Below, one piece after another: positions 9,268-18,345 of a DNA stretch of 64,000 bases. Each line of letters begins with the position of its first letter. Position 1 is the stretch's first letter. The notes under the pieces are model-generated. The model did not search any database. It was not told the origin of the DNA and saw only the letters and a program-made list of their open reading frames with translations. This DNA is from Pseudoxanthomonas suwonensis (GTDB lineage Bacteria; Pseudomonadota; Gammaproteobacteria; Xanthomonadales; Xanthomonadaceae). The stretch is taken from positions 18,362-82,361 of the forward strand of contig QFNC01000010.1 of the NCBI GenBank assembly GCA_003240695.1, given 5' to 3'. A program made the position numbers and the translations under genes.

Positions 9268-9821
9268 CACAGTTCCTCCACCACGATGTTGCGGTTGGTG
9301 TAGATGCACACGTCGCCGGCAATGTTCAGCGCCTCGGTGGCGATGGCGCGGGCATCCAGCTCGGTGTGCGCCAGCAGTGCGCGCGCGGCCGACAGTGCGT
9401 ACATGCCGCCGGAGCCGATCGCGATCAGGCCGTCTTCCGGTTCGATGACATCGCCGGTGCCGCCGATGATCAGCGAGGTGTCGCGGTCGGCCACCGCCAG
9501 CAGCGCTTCCAGCTTGCCCAGGCGGCGCTCGGTGCGCCAGTCCTTGGCCATTTCCACCGCGGCGCGCACCAGCTGTCCGTGCTTGAGCAGCTTGGCCTCG
9601 AACAGCTCGAACAGGGTGAAGGCGTCGGCGGCCGCGCCGGCGAATCCGGCCAACACCTGGCCGTTCTCGCCCAGGCGGCGCACCTTGCGGGCATTGGACT
9701 TCATCACGGTGTGGCCCAGGGTGACCTGGCCGTCGCCGGCGATCACCACCTTGCCGCCGCGGCGGACCGAGCAGATGGTGGTGGCGTGGAATGCAGTGGG
9801 ATTGCGGCTTGGATCCATCAT
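9267..9821 (-). CDS. hslV: HslV, peptidase subunit of the HslUV protease
   Basis: A 184-residue proteasome-beta-like peptidase. The catalytic threonine becomes N-terminal after removal of MDPSRNPTAFHA, leaving TTICSVRRGG. The Lys in GGKVVIAGDGQ and the GFAGAAADAF segment are typical. Two ATGs (9821 and 9818) are adjacent; GGAG lies about 8 bases before the first. It is 46 bases downstream of the hemerythrin-like gene on the same strand. Confidence 0.97.
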   Translation of the reverse strand: MMDPSRNPTAFHATTICSVRRGGKVVIAGDGQVTLGHTVMKSNARKVRRLGENGQVLAGFAGAAADAFTLFELFEAKLLKHGQLVRAAVEMAKDWRTERRLGKLEALLAVADRDTSLIIGGTGDVIEPEDGLIAIGSGGMYALSAARALLAHTELDARAIATEALNIAGDVCIYTNRNIVVEEL

Positions 9822-9867
9822 ACGGCTCCGTCAGGAACCGGGGAGATGGGGCTGGCCGGGACGTCTG

Positions 9868-10272
9868 TCAAGCCGCTGGCGATGGGTCCGGCGGCAGCCG
9901 CGGCTGCAGCAGCGGGAACAGCTGCCGCTCCTCGAAGCGGATGTGGGCCGTCACCAAGTCGCCGAGCCGTTGGCAGCGCTGCGCCAGCGGCAGGGGGCAG
10001 GCGTCGCCGCTGGCCAGGCGGTCGAGTGCGGCATGTTCATCCAGCGGTCGCTGCCGCATGCCGGGCAGCAAGCAATCGCCACAGGCGGCGCACAGGGTTT
10101 CCTCCGCGGCAAAATGCGCCTGCAGCACCTTGTCTCGATGCGCGCGGATGGGCGCGTGCAGCTGCTGCAGGGCCGGCAGGTCGTCCGGATCGGTGCGTGC
10201 GATCCGGCGCGCCAGCACCAGCGTGTCGTGGTGATCGCGCGACAGCGGCAGCAATGCGCTCCGACGTGGCAT
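9868..10272 (-). CDS. Hemerythrin-like HHE-domain protein
   Basis: A 134-residue all-helical protein with His and Glu placed as in hemerythrin HHE cation-binding proteins: RDHHD near residue 14, HRDKVLQAHFAAEE near 45-58, DEHAALD near 78, and HIRFEERQLFP near 110. Two non-heme irons are the expected cofactor. A CAACGDC cluster between the helices is unusual for the family. The start overlaps the stop of the zinc-ribbon gene (TGATG). Relatives bind oxygen, NO or iron; which applies here is not determined. Confidence 0.85.
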   Translation of the reverse strand: MPRRSALLPLSRDHHDTLVLARRIARTDPDDLPALQQLHAPIRAHRDKVLQAHFAAEETLCAACGDCLLPGMRQRPLDEHAALDRLASGDACPLPLAQRCQRLGDLVTAHIRFEERQLFPLLQPRLPPDPSPAA

Positions 10273-10523
10273 CAGCGTGCCAGTGCGTCTCGCGCCTGCT
10301 GCTGCAGCGCTTGCCAGGAGGCTGGCAGCTTGTCCGCATGCGGGGTGGTGTGCGCGATCAGGGCCAGCACGGCTTCCAGTGCGGCGATGCGGTACTGCAG
10401 CGATTCATGCGCCTCGGCCGCGACGAATCGGAACGGGCGGTCCTGGCACACGCCGATGCACGGCTGCGGTGCCTCCACCTTGCCGCAACCAATGCAGCGC
10501 CAGCCTTGCAGGACATCGACCAT
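10272..10523 (-). CDS. Small zinc-ribbon-like protein, coupled to hemerythrin gene
   Basis: 83 residues. The N-terminal part has four cysteines arranged as C-x2-C-x8-C-x3-C (CIGCGK ... PCIGVC), fitting a metal site, and the C-terminal half is a helix. I do not recognise a named family. It is the first gene of a coupled pair with the hemerythrin-like protein, and an FNR-like site lies about 36 bases upstream, so a role in oxygen or NO response is inferred from context only. Confidence 0.7.
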   Translation of the reverse strand: MVDVLQGWRCIGCGKVEAPQPCIGVCQDRPFRFVAAEAHESLQYRIAALEAVLALIAHTTPHADKLPASWQALQQQARDALAR

Positions 10524-10558
10524 GTCCGATAGGGTCGCCGCGGCGATCCGTGACTGCC

Positions 10559-10572
10559 TTGACGTGGATCAG
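10559..10572. promoter_or_regulatory. FNR/Anr-like binding site
   Basis: TTGACGTGGATCAG matches the TTGAT-N4-ATCAA consensus at 8 of 10 defined positions. Its centre is about 42 bases upstream of the ATG at 10523, a position that would activate a transcript starting almost at the start codon. The 228-base gap 10524-10751, between xerC's end and the zinc-ribbon gene, holds nothing else I can identify. Confidence 0.4.
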
Positions 10573-10751
10573 TCGCTGCTGGATTGGGGGTCCATTGCAG
10601 GCAGTTCCGCCTCGCCGCAGGGCGATTCATCAATTCCTTCATCCACTGGCGGCACCGATGCCACAGCAGCCGCCCCGTCGGCGGTTGGCCGTCCCAAACG
10701 GTGCAATGGAAGTTTTCCCGACCACCGGCATGGTCGACCGCCTCATCGGCA

Positions 10752-11657
10752 TCAACTCCCGGGTTTGCGCCGTGCACGCGGATGCGCCGCATCGTACACC
10801 TTCGCCAGGTGCTGGAAATCCAGATGCGTGTAGATCTGCGTGGTGGCGATGTTGGCGTGGCCCAGCAGTTCCTGCACGCCGCGCAGGTCGCCGGAGGACT
10901 CCAACACGTGACTGGCGAAGCTGTGCCGCAGCATGTGCGGGTGCACGTCCTTGAACAGGCCCTGCCGCTGCGCCAGCTGCTTGATGCGCAACTGCACCGC
11001 GCGGGTGCTGATCGGTTTGCCGTGGCGCCCGGGAAACACCGGATCTCCCGGCTGGGCGGCCGATTCGCTGCGCCAGTCGGCCAGCGCCTTGCGGGCGTGC
11101 GAGCCGACCGGCACCAGTCGCTGCCGGCTGCCCTTGCCCAGCACGCTCACCAGCCCGGCTTCCAGATCCAGATCGCGCCAGCGCAGCGCGCACAGTTCGG
11201 ACACGCGCAATCCGGAGGAATAGACCAGTTCCAGCAGGGCGCGGTCGCGCTGCCCCAGTGGCGCATCCACCGGCAGTTCGACCAGGCGCACGGCTTCGTC
11301 CACGTCCAGCACCTTCGGCAGCGTGCGCGGTGCCTTCGGTGCGCGCAGGCCCTTGGCTGGGTTGGCAGCGATGCGGCCGTGCAGCAGCAGCCAGCGGTAG
11401 AAATTGCGGATCGCCGACAGCCGCCGTTGCAGGCTTTTCGGGGCCAGATTGCGGCGATGTTCATCCGCGATGAAGCGGCGCAGTGCGTCGCTGGACAGGG
11501 AAGTCACGTCGGCAGCGCCGGGCTGCCGCATGGACCAGTCGTTCAACGCGATCAGGTCGCGCCGGTAGGCATCCAGCGTGTGTGCGGACAGTTGCCGTTC
11601 CACCTGCAGGTGGTCGAGGTATCCGGCGATGGCGGGCATCTCGCGCATCGCGGCCAC
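10752..11657 (-). CDS. xerC: XerC tyrosine recombinase
   Basis: A 301-residue tyrosine recombinase. The N-terminal SAM-like core-binding domain covers residues 10-95. The catalytic domain carries Arg in SSGLRVSELCAL, Lys in GKGSRQR, HMLRHSFASH, and the nucleophile Tyr in TTQIYTHLD. With XerD it resolves chromosome dimers at dif. It lies 4 bases after the DUF484 gene in the lptM-dapF-DUF484-xerC operon. Confidence 0.96.
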   Translation of the reverse strand: MAAMREMPAIAGYLDHLQVERQLSAHTLDAYRRDLIALNDWSMRQPGAADVTSLSSDALRRFIADEHRRNLAPKSLQRRLSAIRNFYRWLLLHGRIAANPAKGLRAPKAPRTLPKVLDVDEAVRLVELPVDAPLGQRDRALLELVYSSGLRVSELCALRWRDLDLEAGLVSVLGKGSRQRLVPVGSHARKALADWRSESAAQPGDPVFPGRHGKPISTRAVQLRIKQLAQRQGLFKDVHPHMLRHSFASHVLESSGDLRGVQELLGHANIATTQIYTHLDFQHLAKVYDAAHPRARRKPGS

Positions 11658-11661
11658 CGGA

Positions 11662-12345
11662 TCAGGCGAAACGGTCCAGTGCGGCGCGAAAGCTGTCGCC
11701 CATCATGCGCAGGAACAGCGTGCCCATGCCGGGATAGAAGCGGTTGGGATCGCGGCTGCCCACCGCCACCAGGCCCAGGCCGGGAATCGGCAGCAAGGCC
11801 GTGGATTGGAAGGCATCGGCATCGCTGCCGTACAGCACGGCCTGCTTGTCCGGATGCAGGCGCCCGCACAGCGGCTCGCCATCGTCCAGGCAGTCGCGGA
11901 ACGCAGTGAGGCGCGGGTCGGTGACCGGCAGGTGTTGCAGCCAGTCTGCATCGGCCAGCGCCGGTTCGGGCGCGAACACGATGATCCGCACCGCATCGCC
12001 CTGGAAGTCCTCCGACAGCGTGGCGGCCATCGCCTGCAGCGTGGCGGCGCGGTCGTGCTGGCGCAGCAGCGCCAGGGTCATCTGGTGGGTGCGGACGGCC
12101 AGCCGTTCGTTGGACTGGGCGTTGTCGGACAGCTCGTGCAGGCGGCGGTTGAGCTCGCGGTTCTTGTCGCGCAGCACCTCCAGCTGGTAGCTGGCCAGCG
12201 AGGCGGCCGCCCCCTGTTCGCGCGGCACCACCAGGCTGCCGGCCAGGTCCGGGAACTGGCGCAGGAAATCGGGATGGCGACGCAGCCAGGCAGCGACCTC
12301 GTGCGCGCCCAGGCGTTCGCCGCGGTCGATGGCGGAATCGGTCAT
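11662..12345 (-). CDS. DUF484 family protein
   Basis: 227 residues with the DUF484 layout: an N-terminal helical region (VAAWLRRHPDFL), a coiled coil at about 55-100 and a GAF-like C-terminal domain ending FLRMMGDSFRAAL. Genes of this family sit between dapF and xerC in many gammaproteobacteria, and the function is unknown. It overlaps dapF by 4 bases (ATGA). Confidence 0.9.
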   Translation of the reverse strand: MTDSAIDRGERLGAHEVAAWLRRHPDFLRQFPDLAGSLVVPREQGAAASLASYQLEVLRDKNRELNRRLHELSDNAQSNERLAVRTHQMTLALLRQHDRAATLQAMAATLSEDFQGDAVRIIVFAPEPALADADWLQHLPVTDPRLTAFRDCLDDGEPLCGRLHPDKQAVLYGSDADAFQSTALLPIPGLGLVAVGSRDPNRFYPGMGTLFLRMMGDSFRAALDRFA

Positions 12346-13238
12346 GCGGAAGCCCCAGCTAGCGAATCGGGTTGCAACCGGCCCTCGAACACGAAAGCGG
12401 CCGGCCCGGACAGGAACAGCGGCGCGGCATCATCCGCCCAGTGCACGTCCAGAGCGCCACCGGGCAATGCCACCTGCAGCGTGCGCCGCACCAGGCCGCG
12501 TTGCATCAACACGGCGGCGGCCGCGCAGGCACCACTGCCGCAGGCCAAGGTTTCGCCGGCACCGCGCTCGTACACCCGCAGCCGGATGCGTTCGGGCGAC
12601 AGCACCTGCACGAAACCGACATTCACGGACTCCGGGAATGCCGCGTGCTGCTGCAGGCGGGTGGCGATCGGCTCGATGGCGATGCCCTGCACGTCGTCCA
12701 CGGTGATCACCGCATGCGGATTGCCCATCGACACCGCGCCGAAATGCAGCGGAACATCGTCCTGGTCCAGCGTGTAGACCGGTTGACGGGAAAATCCGTG
12801 CAGCGGGATGCGGTCCGGATCGAAATCGGGCCGCCCCATGTCGATGCGGTAATGACCATTGCCCAGCACCTCCACCGCATGGCTGCGTCCGGGGCTGTCC
12901 AGGCGGAAGCCGGACGCCGGAGCGCTGCCGTCGCGCAGCAGCCACGCCGCCACGCACCGCGCGCCATTGCCGCACTGGCCGGCACTGGAGCCGTCGGCAT
13001 TCCAGATGCGGTAGCTGGCCACGGCGTCGGCGCTGCGGGGAGGCTCGATGGTCAGGATCTGGTCGCAGCCCACGCCGGCGTGGCGATCACCCAGCAGCCG
13101 GCATTGGATGGCATCCGGTGGCGGCAGACGGCCGTCGCGGCGGTCCAGCACCACGAAGTCGTTGCCGGCGCCGTGCATCTTGCTGAATTGCAGGGCAGCG
13201 GTCGGGGTCGGTTCAACGCTGGGGGTCGCCGTCGTCAT
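12342..13238 (-). CDS. dapF: Diaminopimelate epimerase DapF
   Basis: A 298-residue PLP-independent epimerase converting LL- to meso-diaminopimelate for lysine and peptidoglycan synthesis. Both catalytic cysteines are present: GQCGNGARC near residue 95 and ACGSGACAAA near 240. FSKMHGAGNDFVVLD marks the fold start. The ATG at 13238 is preferred to 13250 because AGGA lies just before it. It overlaps the end of lptM by 26 bases. Confidence 0.95.
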   Translation of the reverse strand: MTTATPSVEPTPTAALQFSKMHGAGNDFVVLDRRDGRLPPPDAIQCRLLGDRHAGVGCDQILTIEPPRSADAVASYRIWNADGSSAGQCGNGARCVAAWLLRDGSAPASGFRLDSPGRSHAVEVLGNGHYRIDMGRPDFDPDRIPLHGFSRQPVYTLDQDDVPLHFGAVSMGNPHAVITVDDVQGIAIEPIATRLQQHAAFPESVNVGFVQVLSPERIRLRVYERGAGETLACGSGACAAAAVLMQRGLVRRTLQVALPGGALDVHWADDAAPLFLSGPAAFVFEGRLQPDSLAGASA

Positions 13239-13470
13239 CGTCCTGGACATCGTTGTCGGAGGTGTCGGCCGGTACCGGCTGCGACTCGGGCATCGGCGCG
13301 TTGTCGGTCGGCTCGGGAGCGCCGTCGCGCGGGGTGGGATCGCTGGCTGGCAACGGCTGCGCGGGCGGATCGATGGCCGGTTCGGCCGGCCGCAGCGGCC
13401 CCTTGTTGCCGCAGGCCGATACCAGCAGCGGCAGCAACAGGGCAGGCAGAATCAGGTGGATGCGAGTCAT
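13213..13470 (-). CDS. lptM: LptM-like small lipoprotein
   Basis: 85 residues: a signal peptide with lipobox VSAC and the hallmark CGNKGPLRP at the mature N-terminus, as in LptM (YifL), which assists assembly of the LptDE lipopolysaccharide translocon in the outer membrane. The remainder is a Pro/Asp-rich disordered tail. It heads the dapF operon, its usual location. Confidence 0.85.
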   Translation of the reverse strand: MTRIHLILPALLLPLLVSACGNKGPLRPAEPAIDPPAQPLPASDPTPRDGAPEPTDNAPMPESQPVPADTSDNDVQDDDDGDPQR

Positions 13471-13497
13471 GCCGTGCATGGTAGCGCGGATGGCGCT

Positions 13498-13917
13498 TCA
13501 GGCGGTCGGCTCGGGGCGCCGCCACAACCAGAGTGCGATCACGGTCATGATGCCGCTGCCCATGCCGGCTGCCCAGCGTGGCGCCAGCAGCCATAACACC
13601 GCGCCACTGACTGCCATGGTGCCGATGGCCAGCCATTTGGTCCGTCGGCCGACGGCGCCATGGGCCTGCCAGTCGCGGATCATCGGTCCGAACCGGGCAT
13701 GGCCCAGCAGCCACTCGTGCAAACGGCTGGAACCACGCGCGGCCGCGAAGGCGGCCAGCAGCACGAACGGCACGGTCGGCAACCCCGGCACCACGATGCC
13801 CAGCATGCCCAGCCCCAGACTGGCCCAGGCCAGCAGCCACCAGCCCAAACGCGCAACCCCGCGCAAACGCGGGGCTGGCGAGACATCGCGCGGCGTCGGC
13901 TCAGGGCTTGCCGGCAT
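13498..13917 (-). CDS. DUF454 (YbaN-like) inner-membrane protein
   Basis: 139 residues with GIVVPGLPTVPFVLLAAFAAARGS near residue 41, the DUF454 signature, and about three to four membrane helices. Function unknown. It overlaps the end of the oligopeptidase B gene by 17 bases and is 27 bases upstream of lptM, so it may be transcribed with either. Confidence 0.88.
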   Translation of the reverse strand: MPASPEPTPRDVSPAPRLRGVARLGWWLLAWASLGLGMLGIVVPGLPTVPFVLLAAFAAARGSSRLHEWLLGHARFGPMIRDWQAHGAVGRRTKWLAIGTMAVSGAVLWLLAPRWAAGMGSGIMTVIALWLWRRPEPTA

Positions 13918-16084
13918 TCGCGTCGGGCACGCCCAGCTGGTCCAGCATGAAGGCGTACATCTCGGCGGTTTCGCGGAAGCGGCGGAACCGGCCCGACTTG
14001 CCGCCGTGACCCGCTTCCATGTTGGTGCGGAAAATCACCGGATGCGTGCCGGCATTCACGTCGCGCAGGCGGGCGACGTACTTCGCCGGTTCCCAGTACT
14101 GCACCTGCGAATCCCACAGCCCGGTGCCCACGAACATCGCCGGATAGGCTTGTTTCTTCAGGTTGTCGTAGGGCGAATACGCCAGCATGTAGGCATAGCT
14201 TTCCTGGCTGGTTTCCGGATTGCCCCATTCGTCGTATTCGTTGGTGGTCAGTGGAATGCTGGCATCCAGCATGGTGGTCACCACGTCCACGAACGGCACC
14301 TGCGACAGGATCACCCGGTAGTCCTGCGGCGCCATGTTGCTGATCGCACCCATCAGCAGACCGCCGGCGCTGCCGCCCATCGCCGCCACGCGATCCTTCG
14401 CTGCGTACTTGTTCTCGACCAGCCAGCGGGTCACGTCGATGAAATCGGTGAAGGTGTTCTGCTTGTGCAGCAGCTTGCCGTCGTCGTACCAGGCACGGCC
14501 CATCTCCTGGCCGCCGCGGATGTGCGCCAGTGCGTACACCATGCCGCGGTCCAGCAGGCTGACCACCGAGGTGCTGAAATTCGGGTCCATCGACATGCCG
14601 TAGCTGCCGTAGCCGTACTGGAGCAGCGCGGCGGTGCCGTCGCGCTTGAAACCCTTGCGGTACACCAGCGACACCGGAATCCTGGTCTTGCCGTCGCGCG
14701 CCGGCACCCACACCCGTTCGGTGGCGTATTTCGAAGCGTCGTACCCCGGCACCGGCTGCTGCTTCAGCTGGCGGCGCTCGCCGGTTTTCACGTTCAGTTC
14801 GTAGGTGGTGGCCGGCGTGGTCATCGAGGTATAGCTGTAGCGCAGCCAGTCGGTGTCGGGCTCTGCATTCACGTCCATGCCCATCGAATAGGCGGATTCG
14901 TCGGCCTTCACGAACGCGCTGCTGCCGTCCTGCTGCAGCAGGCGCAGCCGTTCCAGCCCGCCGGAGCGCTCGCCGATCACGGTGAAGTCGTCGAACACCT
15001 CGAAACCGTCGATGAACACATCCGGATCGTGCGCCACCCAGTCGGTCCAGTCGGATGCGCTGCGGCTGCCGTCGGCGGCGGTGACCAGCTTGAAATTGGT
15101 CGCACCGCCGGCATTGGTGCGGATGACCCAGCGCCCATCGAAGTGGTCGGCGTCGTATTCCAGGTCGCGCTGGCGCGGGGCCAGCACGGTGAAGCGGGTC
15201 GGATCCGATGCCGGCGCATAGCGCACCTCGTCGGACACGGTGCTGGACACGCCGATCAGGATGTAGCGGTCGTCGCGGCTGCGGTCCACGCCCATGTAGA
15301 AGCTGTCGTCCTTCTCCTCGTAGACGATCGGATCGTCCTTGGCATCGCTGCCCAGGACGTGCTTCTTCACCCAGGTGGTCAGCAGCGTCTCGGGGTGGTT
15401 GACCACGTAGAACAGGGTCTTGCCGTCGTCGGCCCAGACCGCATCGCCGCTGGTGCCGGGGATGCTTCCGGGCAGATCCTGGCCGCTCTCCAGGTCGCGG
15501 AAGCGCAGGGTGTACTGGCGGCGGCCATTGGTGTCATCGGCCCAGACCATGCGCTTGCCATCCTGAGTGATCGCCACCGGACTGGCCGCGTAGTAATCGT
15601 GGCCTTCGGCCAGCTGGTTGACGTCCAGCAGCACCTGCTCGGCGGCGAACTCGCCGGCCGCGTTCGCCTTCTGGATGGACACGGCATCCACGCCCGGGCC
15701 GTCCTTGCGACGCGCATGGATCGGATAGTCCTTGCCCTGTTCGAAGCGGCTGTAATACCACCAGCCACGGTCGCGATACGGCACCGATGCATCGTCCTGC
15801 TTGATGCGCGCGACGATCTCGTCGTAGATGCGGTCCTCGACCGGCTTCAGCGGCGCCATCACCACGTCGGCGTAGGCGTTCTCGGCCTGCAGATAGTCCA
15901 GCATCTCCTTTGCCTCGCGCGTGTCGTCGCGCAGCCAGTAATACGGATCCTGCCGCTCGGCACCGTGCGGTGCTTTCACCGTGTGCGGGCGCTGCGCCAC
16001 GTCGGGGGGCGGTGGCAGGGGGCGTGCGGCGTGGACGGAAGAGCTCATGACCAGGGCGATGGCAAGCAGGAGGGAGGTTTTCAT
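13901..16084 (-). CDS. ptrB: Oligopeptidase B-like S9 peptidase, exported
   Basis: 727 residues. A signal peptide ending VHA (about residues 1-19) is followed by a seven-blade propeller and an alpha/beta-hydrolase domain. The catalytic Ser is in GGSAGGLL and His in EAGHGGKSGR. Oligopeptidase B cleaves short peptides after Arg or Lys. The signal peptide makes it periplasmic or secreted, unlike the cytoplasmic E. coli enzyme. It follows a second S9 peptidase gene, separated by a terminator. Confidence 0.9.
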   Translation of the reverse strand: MKTSLLLAIALVMSSSVHAARPLPPPPDVAQRPHTVKAPHGAERQDPYYWLRDDTREAKEMLDYLQAENAYADVVMAPLKPVEDRIYDEIVARIKQDDASVPYRDRGWWYYSRFEQGKDYPIHARRKDGPGVDAVSIQKANAAGEFAAEQVLLDVNQLAEGHDYYAASPVAITQDGKRMVWADDTNGRRQYTLRFRDLESGQDLPGSIPGTSGDAVWADDGKTLFYVVNHPETLLTTWVKKHVLGSDAKDDPIVYEEKDDSFYMGVDRSRDDRYILIGVSSTVSDEVRYAPASDPTRFTVLAPRQRDLEYDADHFDGRWVIRTNAGGATNFKLVTAADGSRSASDWTDWVAHDPDVFIDGFEVFDDFTVIGERSGGLERLRLLQQDGSSAFVKADESAYSMGMDVNAEPDTDWLRYSYTSMTTPATTYELNVKTGERRQLKQQPVPGYDASKYATERVWVPARDGKTRIPVSLVYRKGFKRDGTAALLQYGYGSYGMSMDPNFSTSVVSLLDRGMVYALAHIRGGQEMGRAWYDDGKLLHKQNTFTDFIDVTRWLVENKYAAKDRVAAMGGSAGGLLMGAISNMAPQDYRVILSQVPFVDVVTTMLDASIPLTTNEYDEWGNPETSQESYAYMLAYSPYDNLKKQAYPAMFVGTGLWDSQVQYWEPAKYVARLRDVNAGTHPVIFRTNMEAGHGGKSGRFRRFRETAEMYAFMLDQLGVPDANAGKP

Positions 16085-16105
16085 GGATGGGGATGCCAGC
16101 AGGGG

Positions 16106-16133
16106 AAAGCAAACGCCCTGCTGGGGCAGGGCG
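16106..16133 (-). terminator. Intrinsic terminator between the two S9 peptidase genes
   Basis: A perfect 8-bp stem (CGCCCTGC / GCAGGGCG, 16114-16133) with a 4-base loop, followed on the minus strand by TTTGCTTT. It ends the prolyl oligopeptidase transcript upstream of the oligopeptidase B gene. Confidence 0.75.
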
Positions 16134-16148
16134 TGTCGGACGGTCGGA

Positions 16149-18254
16149 TCAGTCGGCGGACAACTGGTCCCACAGGAAGGTGAAGGCCAGCGCGGACATC
16201 TTCGCCGCCTGGGCGTTGTTGGCCGAGCCGCCGTGGCCGCCCTCGATGTTCTCGTAGTAGCGCACGTCCTTGCCGGCGTCCTGCATCAAGGCCATCATCT
16301 TGCGTGCATGGCCCGGATGCACGCGGTCGTCGCGGGTGGAAGTCATGAACAGCGTGGGCGGATAGTCCTTCTTCGCATCGAACAGGTGGTAGGGCGAGAA
16401 CTTCTGGATGAAGGCCCATTCCTCCGGCTTGTCGGGATTGCCGTATTCGGCCATCCACGAGGCACCGGCCAGCAGCTGGTTGTAGCGGCGCATGTCCAGC
16501 AGCGGCACCTGCACCACCACCGCGCCGAACAGCTGCGGGTACTGGGTCAGCATGTTGCCCATCAGCAGGCCGCCGTTGCTGCCGCCCTGGATGCCCAGAT
16601 GCTGCGGCGCGGTGACCTTGCGGTCGATCAGGTCCCGGGCCACGGCGGCGAAGTCCTCGTAGGCCTTGTGCCGGTTCTGCTTCAGCGCCGCCTGGTGCCA
16701 GCGCGGGCCGTATTCGCCGCCACCGCGGATGTTGGCAACGACATAGGTGCCGCCCTTCTCCAGCCAGCCCTTGCCCACGCTGCCGGAATAACCGGGCGTG
16801 AGCGAAATCTCGAAGCCCCCGTAGCCGTACAGCAGGGTCGGGTTGCGGCCGTTCAGCGGCATGCCCTTGGGATGCACGATGAAATACGGCACCCGGGTGC
16901 CGTCCTGGCTGGTGGCGAACCGCTGCTCGGCCTCGTGGGTGCGCGCGTCGAAGAACACCGGCATGCTTTTCAGCACTTCCGGCTCGCTGCCGATCTCGGC
17001 GATCGCCAGCGTGGTTGGCTGCAGATAGCTGCTGCTGGTCACCCACACGGCGTCGGACTCGTCCGGATCCACTGCCGACACCTGGAAGCTGCCGATGTCC
17101 ACCGGATTGGGGAAGACCGACTGGGTCCAGCCGCCATCGGACGGGGTGAACACGGTCAGACGGTTCTTCACATCCTGCAGCACGTTCAGCACCAGGTGGT
17201 TGCGGGTCCAGCTGGCGCTGGCCAGCGAGCTGCGCTCGTCCGGTTCGAACAGCGCTTGCAGCTGGCGCTTGCCGGCCATCCAGTCGTCGAACTTCGCCAC
17301 CAGGAACGATCCGGCCTTCCAGGTCCTGCCGCCCACGGTCCAGTCCTCGCGCGGCTCGAAGGTGATCCACTCGCGCACCACGCCCTTGTTCACCGAATTG
17401 GGCGCGTCGATCTTCTTCAGCGTACCGTCCTGGCCGCGCAGGTACAGCTCGTCGTTGTAGAAGGCCAGCGTGCGGCTGACGAAGTCGCGCTCGAATCCCG
17501 GCGTGTCGTCGTGCACGGCGGCGATGTACATGTCGTCGGGCTTGCCTTCGTACACCACCTTGGCGGCACTCATCGGCGTGCCGCGCTTCCATTCCTTCAC
17601 CACGCGCGGGTAGCCGGACTGGGTCATGCTGCCCTTGCCGAAGTCGGTGAACACGTACACGGTGTTCGCATCGATCCAGCCCAGTCCGCCCTTGGATTCG
17701 GGTCGGAAGAACCCGCTTTCGACCCACTGCCTGGTTGCGATGTCGAATTCGCGGGTCACGTCGGCATCGGCGCCGCCGCGCGACAGCGCGATCAGGCACC
17801 GGGTGTAGTCGGGACGCAGACACTGCGCGCCGTGCCACACCCAGTTTTCGTTCTCGGCCTTGTTCAGCGCATCCAGGTCGATGATGGTTTCCCACTGCGG
17901 GTCGGGCTTGCGGAACTCCTCCAGCGTGGTGCGCCGCCACAGTCCGCGTTCGTGCCGGGCGTCCTTCCAGAAGTTGTAGTAGTGCGCGCCGATCTTGGTC
18001 ACGCCGGGAATCTTGGCATCGGAATCCAGGATGGCGCGGATGTCGGCTTCCAGCTGCTTGAACTCCGGTTGGCTGGCCAGTTCCGCCTCGGCCTTGGCGT
18101 TCTGCTGGCGTACCCAGTCCAGCGCGCGCTTGTCTTCCACCGCTTCCAGCCACTGGTGCGGATCGTCGGCAGGCGTTTGTGCCTGCGCGGCACCGACGGC
18201 GCCCAGGCTGGCGGCGATTCCCAGAACGTGGATGGCGTGGCTGAACGGGGGCAT
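16149..18254 (-). CDS. Prolyl oligopeptidase, exported
   Basis: 701 residues of the S9A family. A short N-terminal signal sequence ends in AQA. DDPHQWLEAVEDKRAL opens the propeller domain, and the hydrolase domain has Ser in GGSNGGLL, Asp in TSTRDDRVHPGH and His in EGGHGGSANN. These enzymes cleave short peptides after proline. Its tandem arrangement with oligopeptidase B suggests a peptide-scavenging role. Confidence 0.92.
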   Translation of the reverse strand: MPPFSHAIHVLGIAASLGAVGAAQAQTPADDPHQWLEAVEDKRALDWVRQQNAKAEAELASQPEFKQLEADIRAILDSDAKIPGVTKIGAHYYNFWKDARHERGLWRRTTLEEFRKPDPQWETIIDLDALNKAENENWVWHGAQCLRPDYTRCLIALSRGGADADVTREFDIATRQWVESGFFRPESKGGLGWIDANTVYVFTDFGKGSMTQSGYPRVVKEWKRGTPMSAAKVVYEGKPDDMYIAAVHDDTPGFERDFVSRTLAFYNDELYLRGQDGTLKKIDAPNSVNKGVVREWITFEPREDWTVGGRTWKAGSFLVAKFDDWMAGKRQLQALFEPDERSSLASASWTRNHLVLNVLQDVKNRLTVFTPSDGGWTQSVFPNPVDIGSFQVSAVDPDESDAVWVTSSSYLQPTTLAIAEIGSEPEVLKSMPVFFDARTHEAEQRFATSQDGTRVPYFIVHPKGMPLNGRNPTLLYGYGGFEISLTPGYSGSVGKGWLEKGGTYVVANIRGGGEYGPRWHQAALKQNRHKAYEDFAAVARDLIDRKVTAPQHLGIQGGSNGGLLMGNMLTQYPQLFGAVVVQVPLLDMRRYNQLLAGASWMAEYGNPDKPEEWAFIQKFSPYHLFDAKKDYPPTLFMTSTRDDRVHPGHARKMMALMQDAGKDVRYYENIEGGHGGSANNAQAAKMSALAFTFLWDQLSAD

Positions 18255-18345
18255 GGCAGGCTCCTGCGGAAACGATCCGGCACGCTAGCACGTCATTCCC
18301 GGGCGGCGACCGGGCCAAACGTCATGGTTCCGGCGTGCGCGAGTC

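Noticed and set aside
13253..16183. 976-codon plus-strand open frame
   Set aside because: Antisense to oligopeptidase B and its neighbours, which have intact catalytic motifs.
16081..18318. Second minus-strand open frame across the prolyl oligopeptidase gene, and an 854-codon plus-strand frame
   Set aside because: Both are out of frame with the enzyme and lack any motif.
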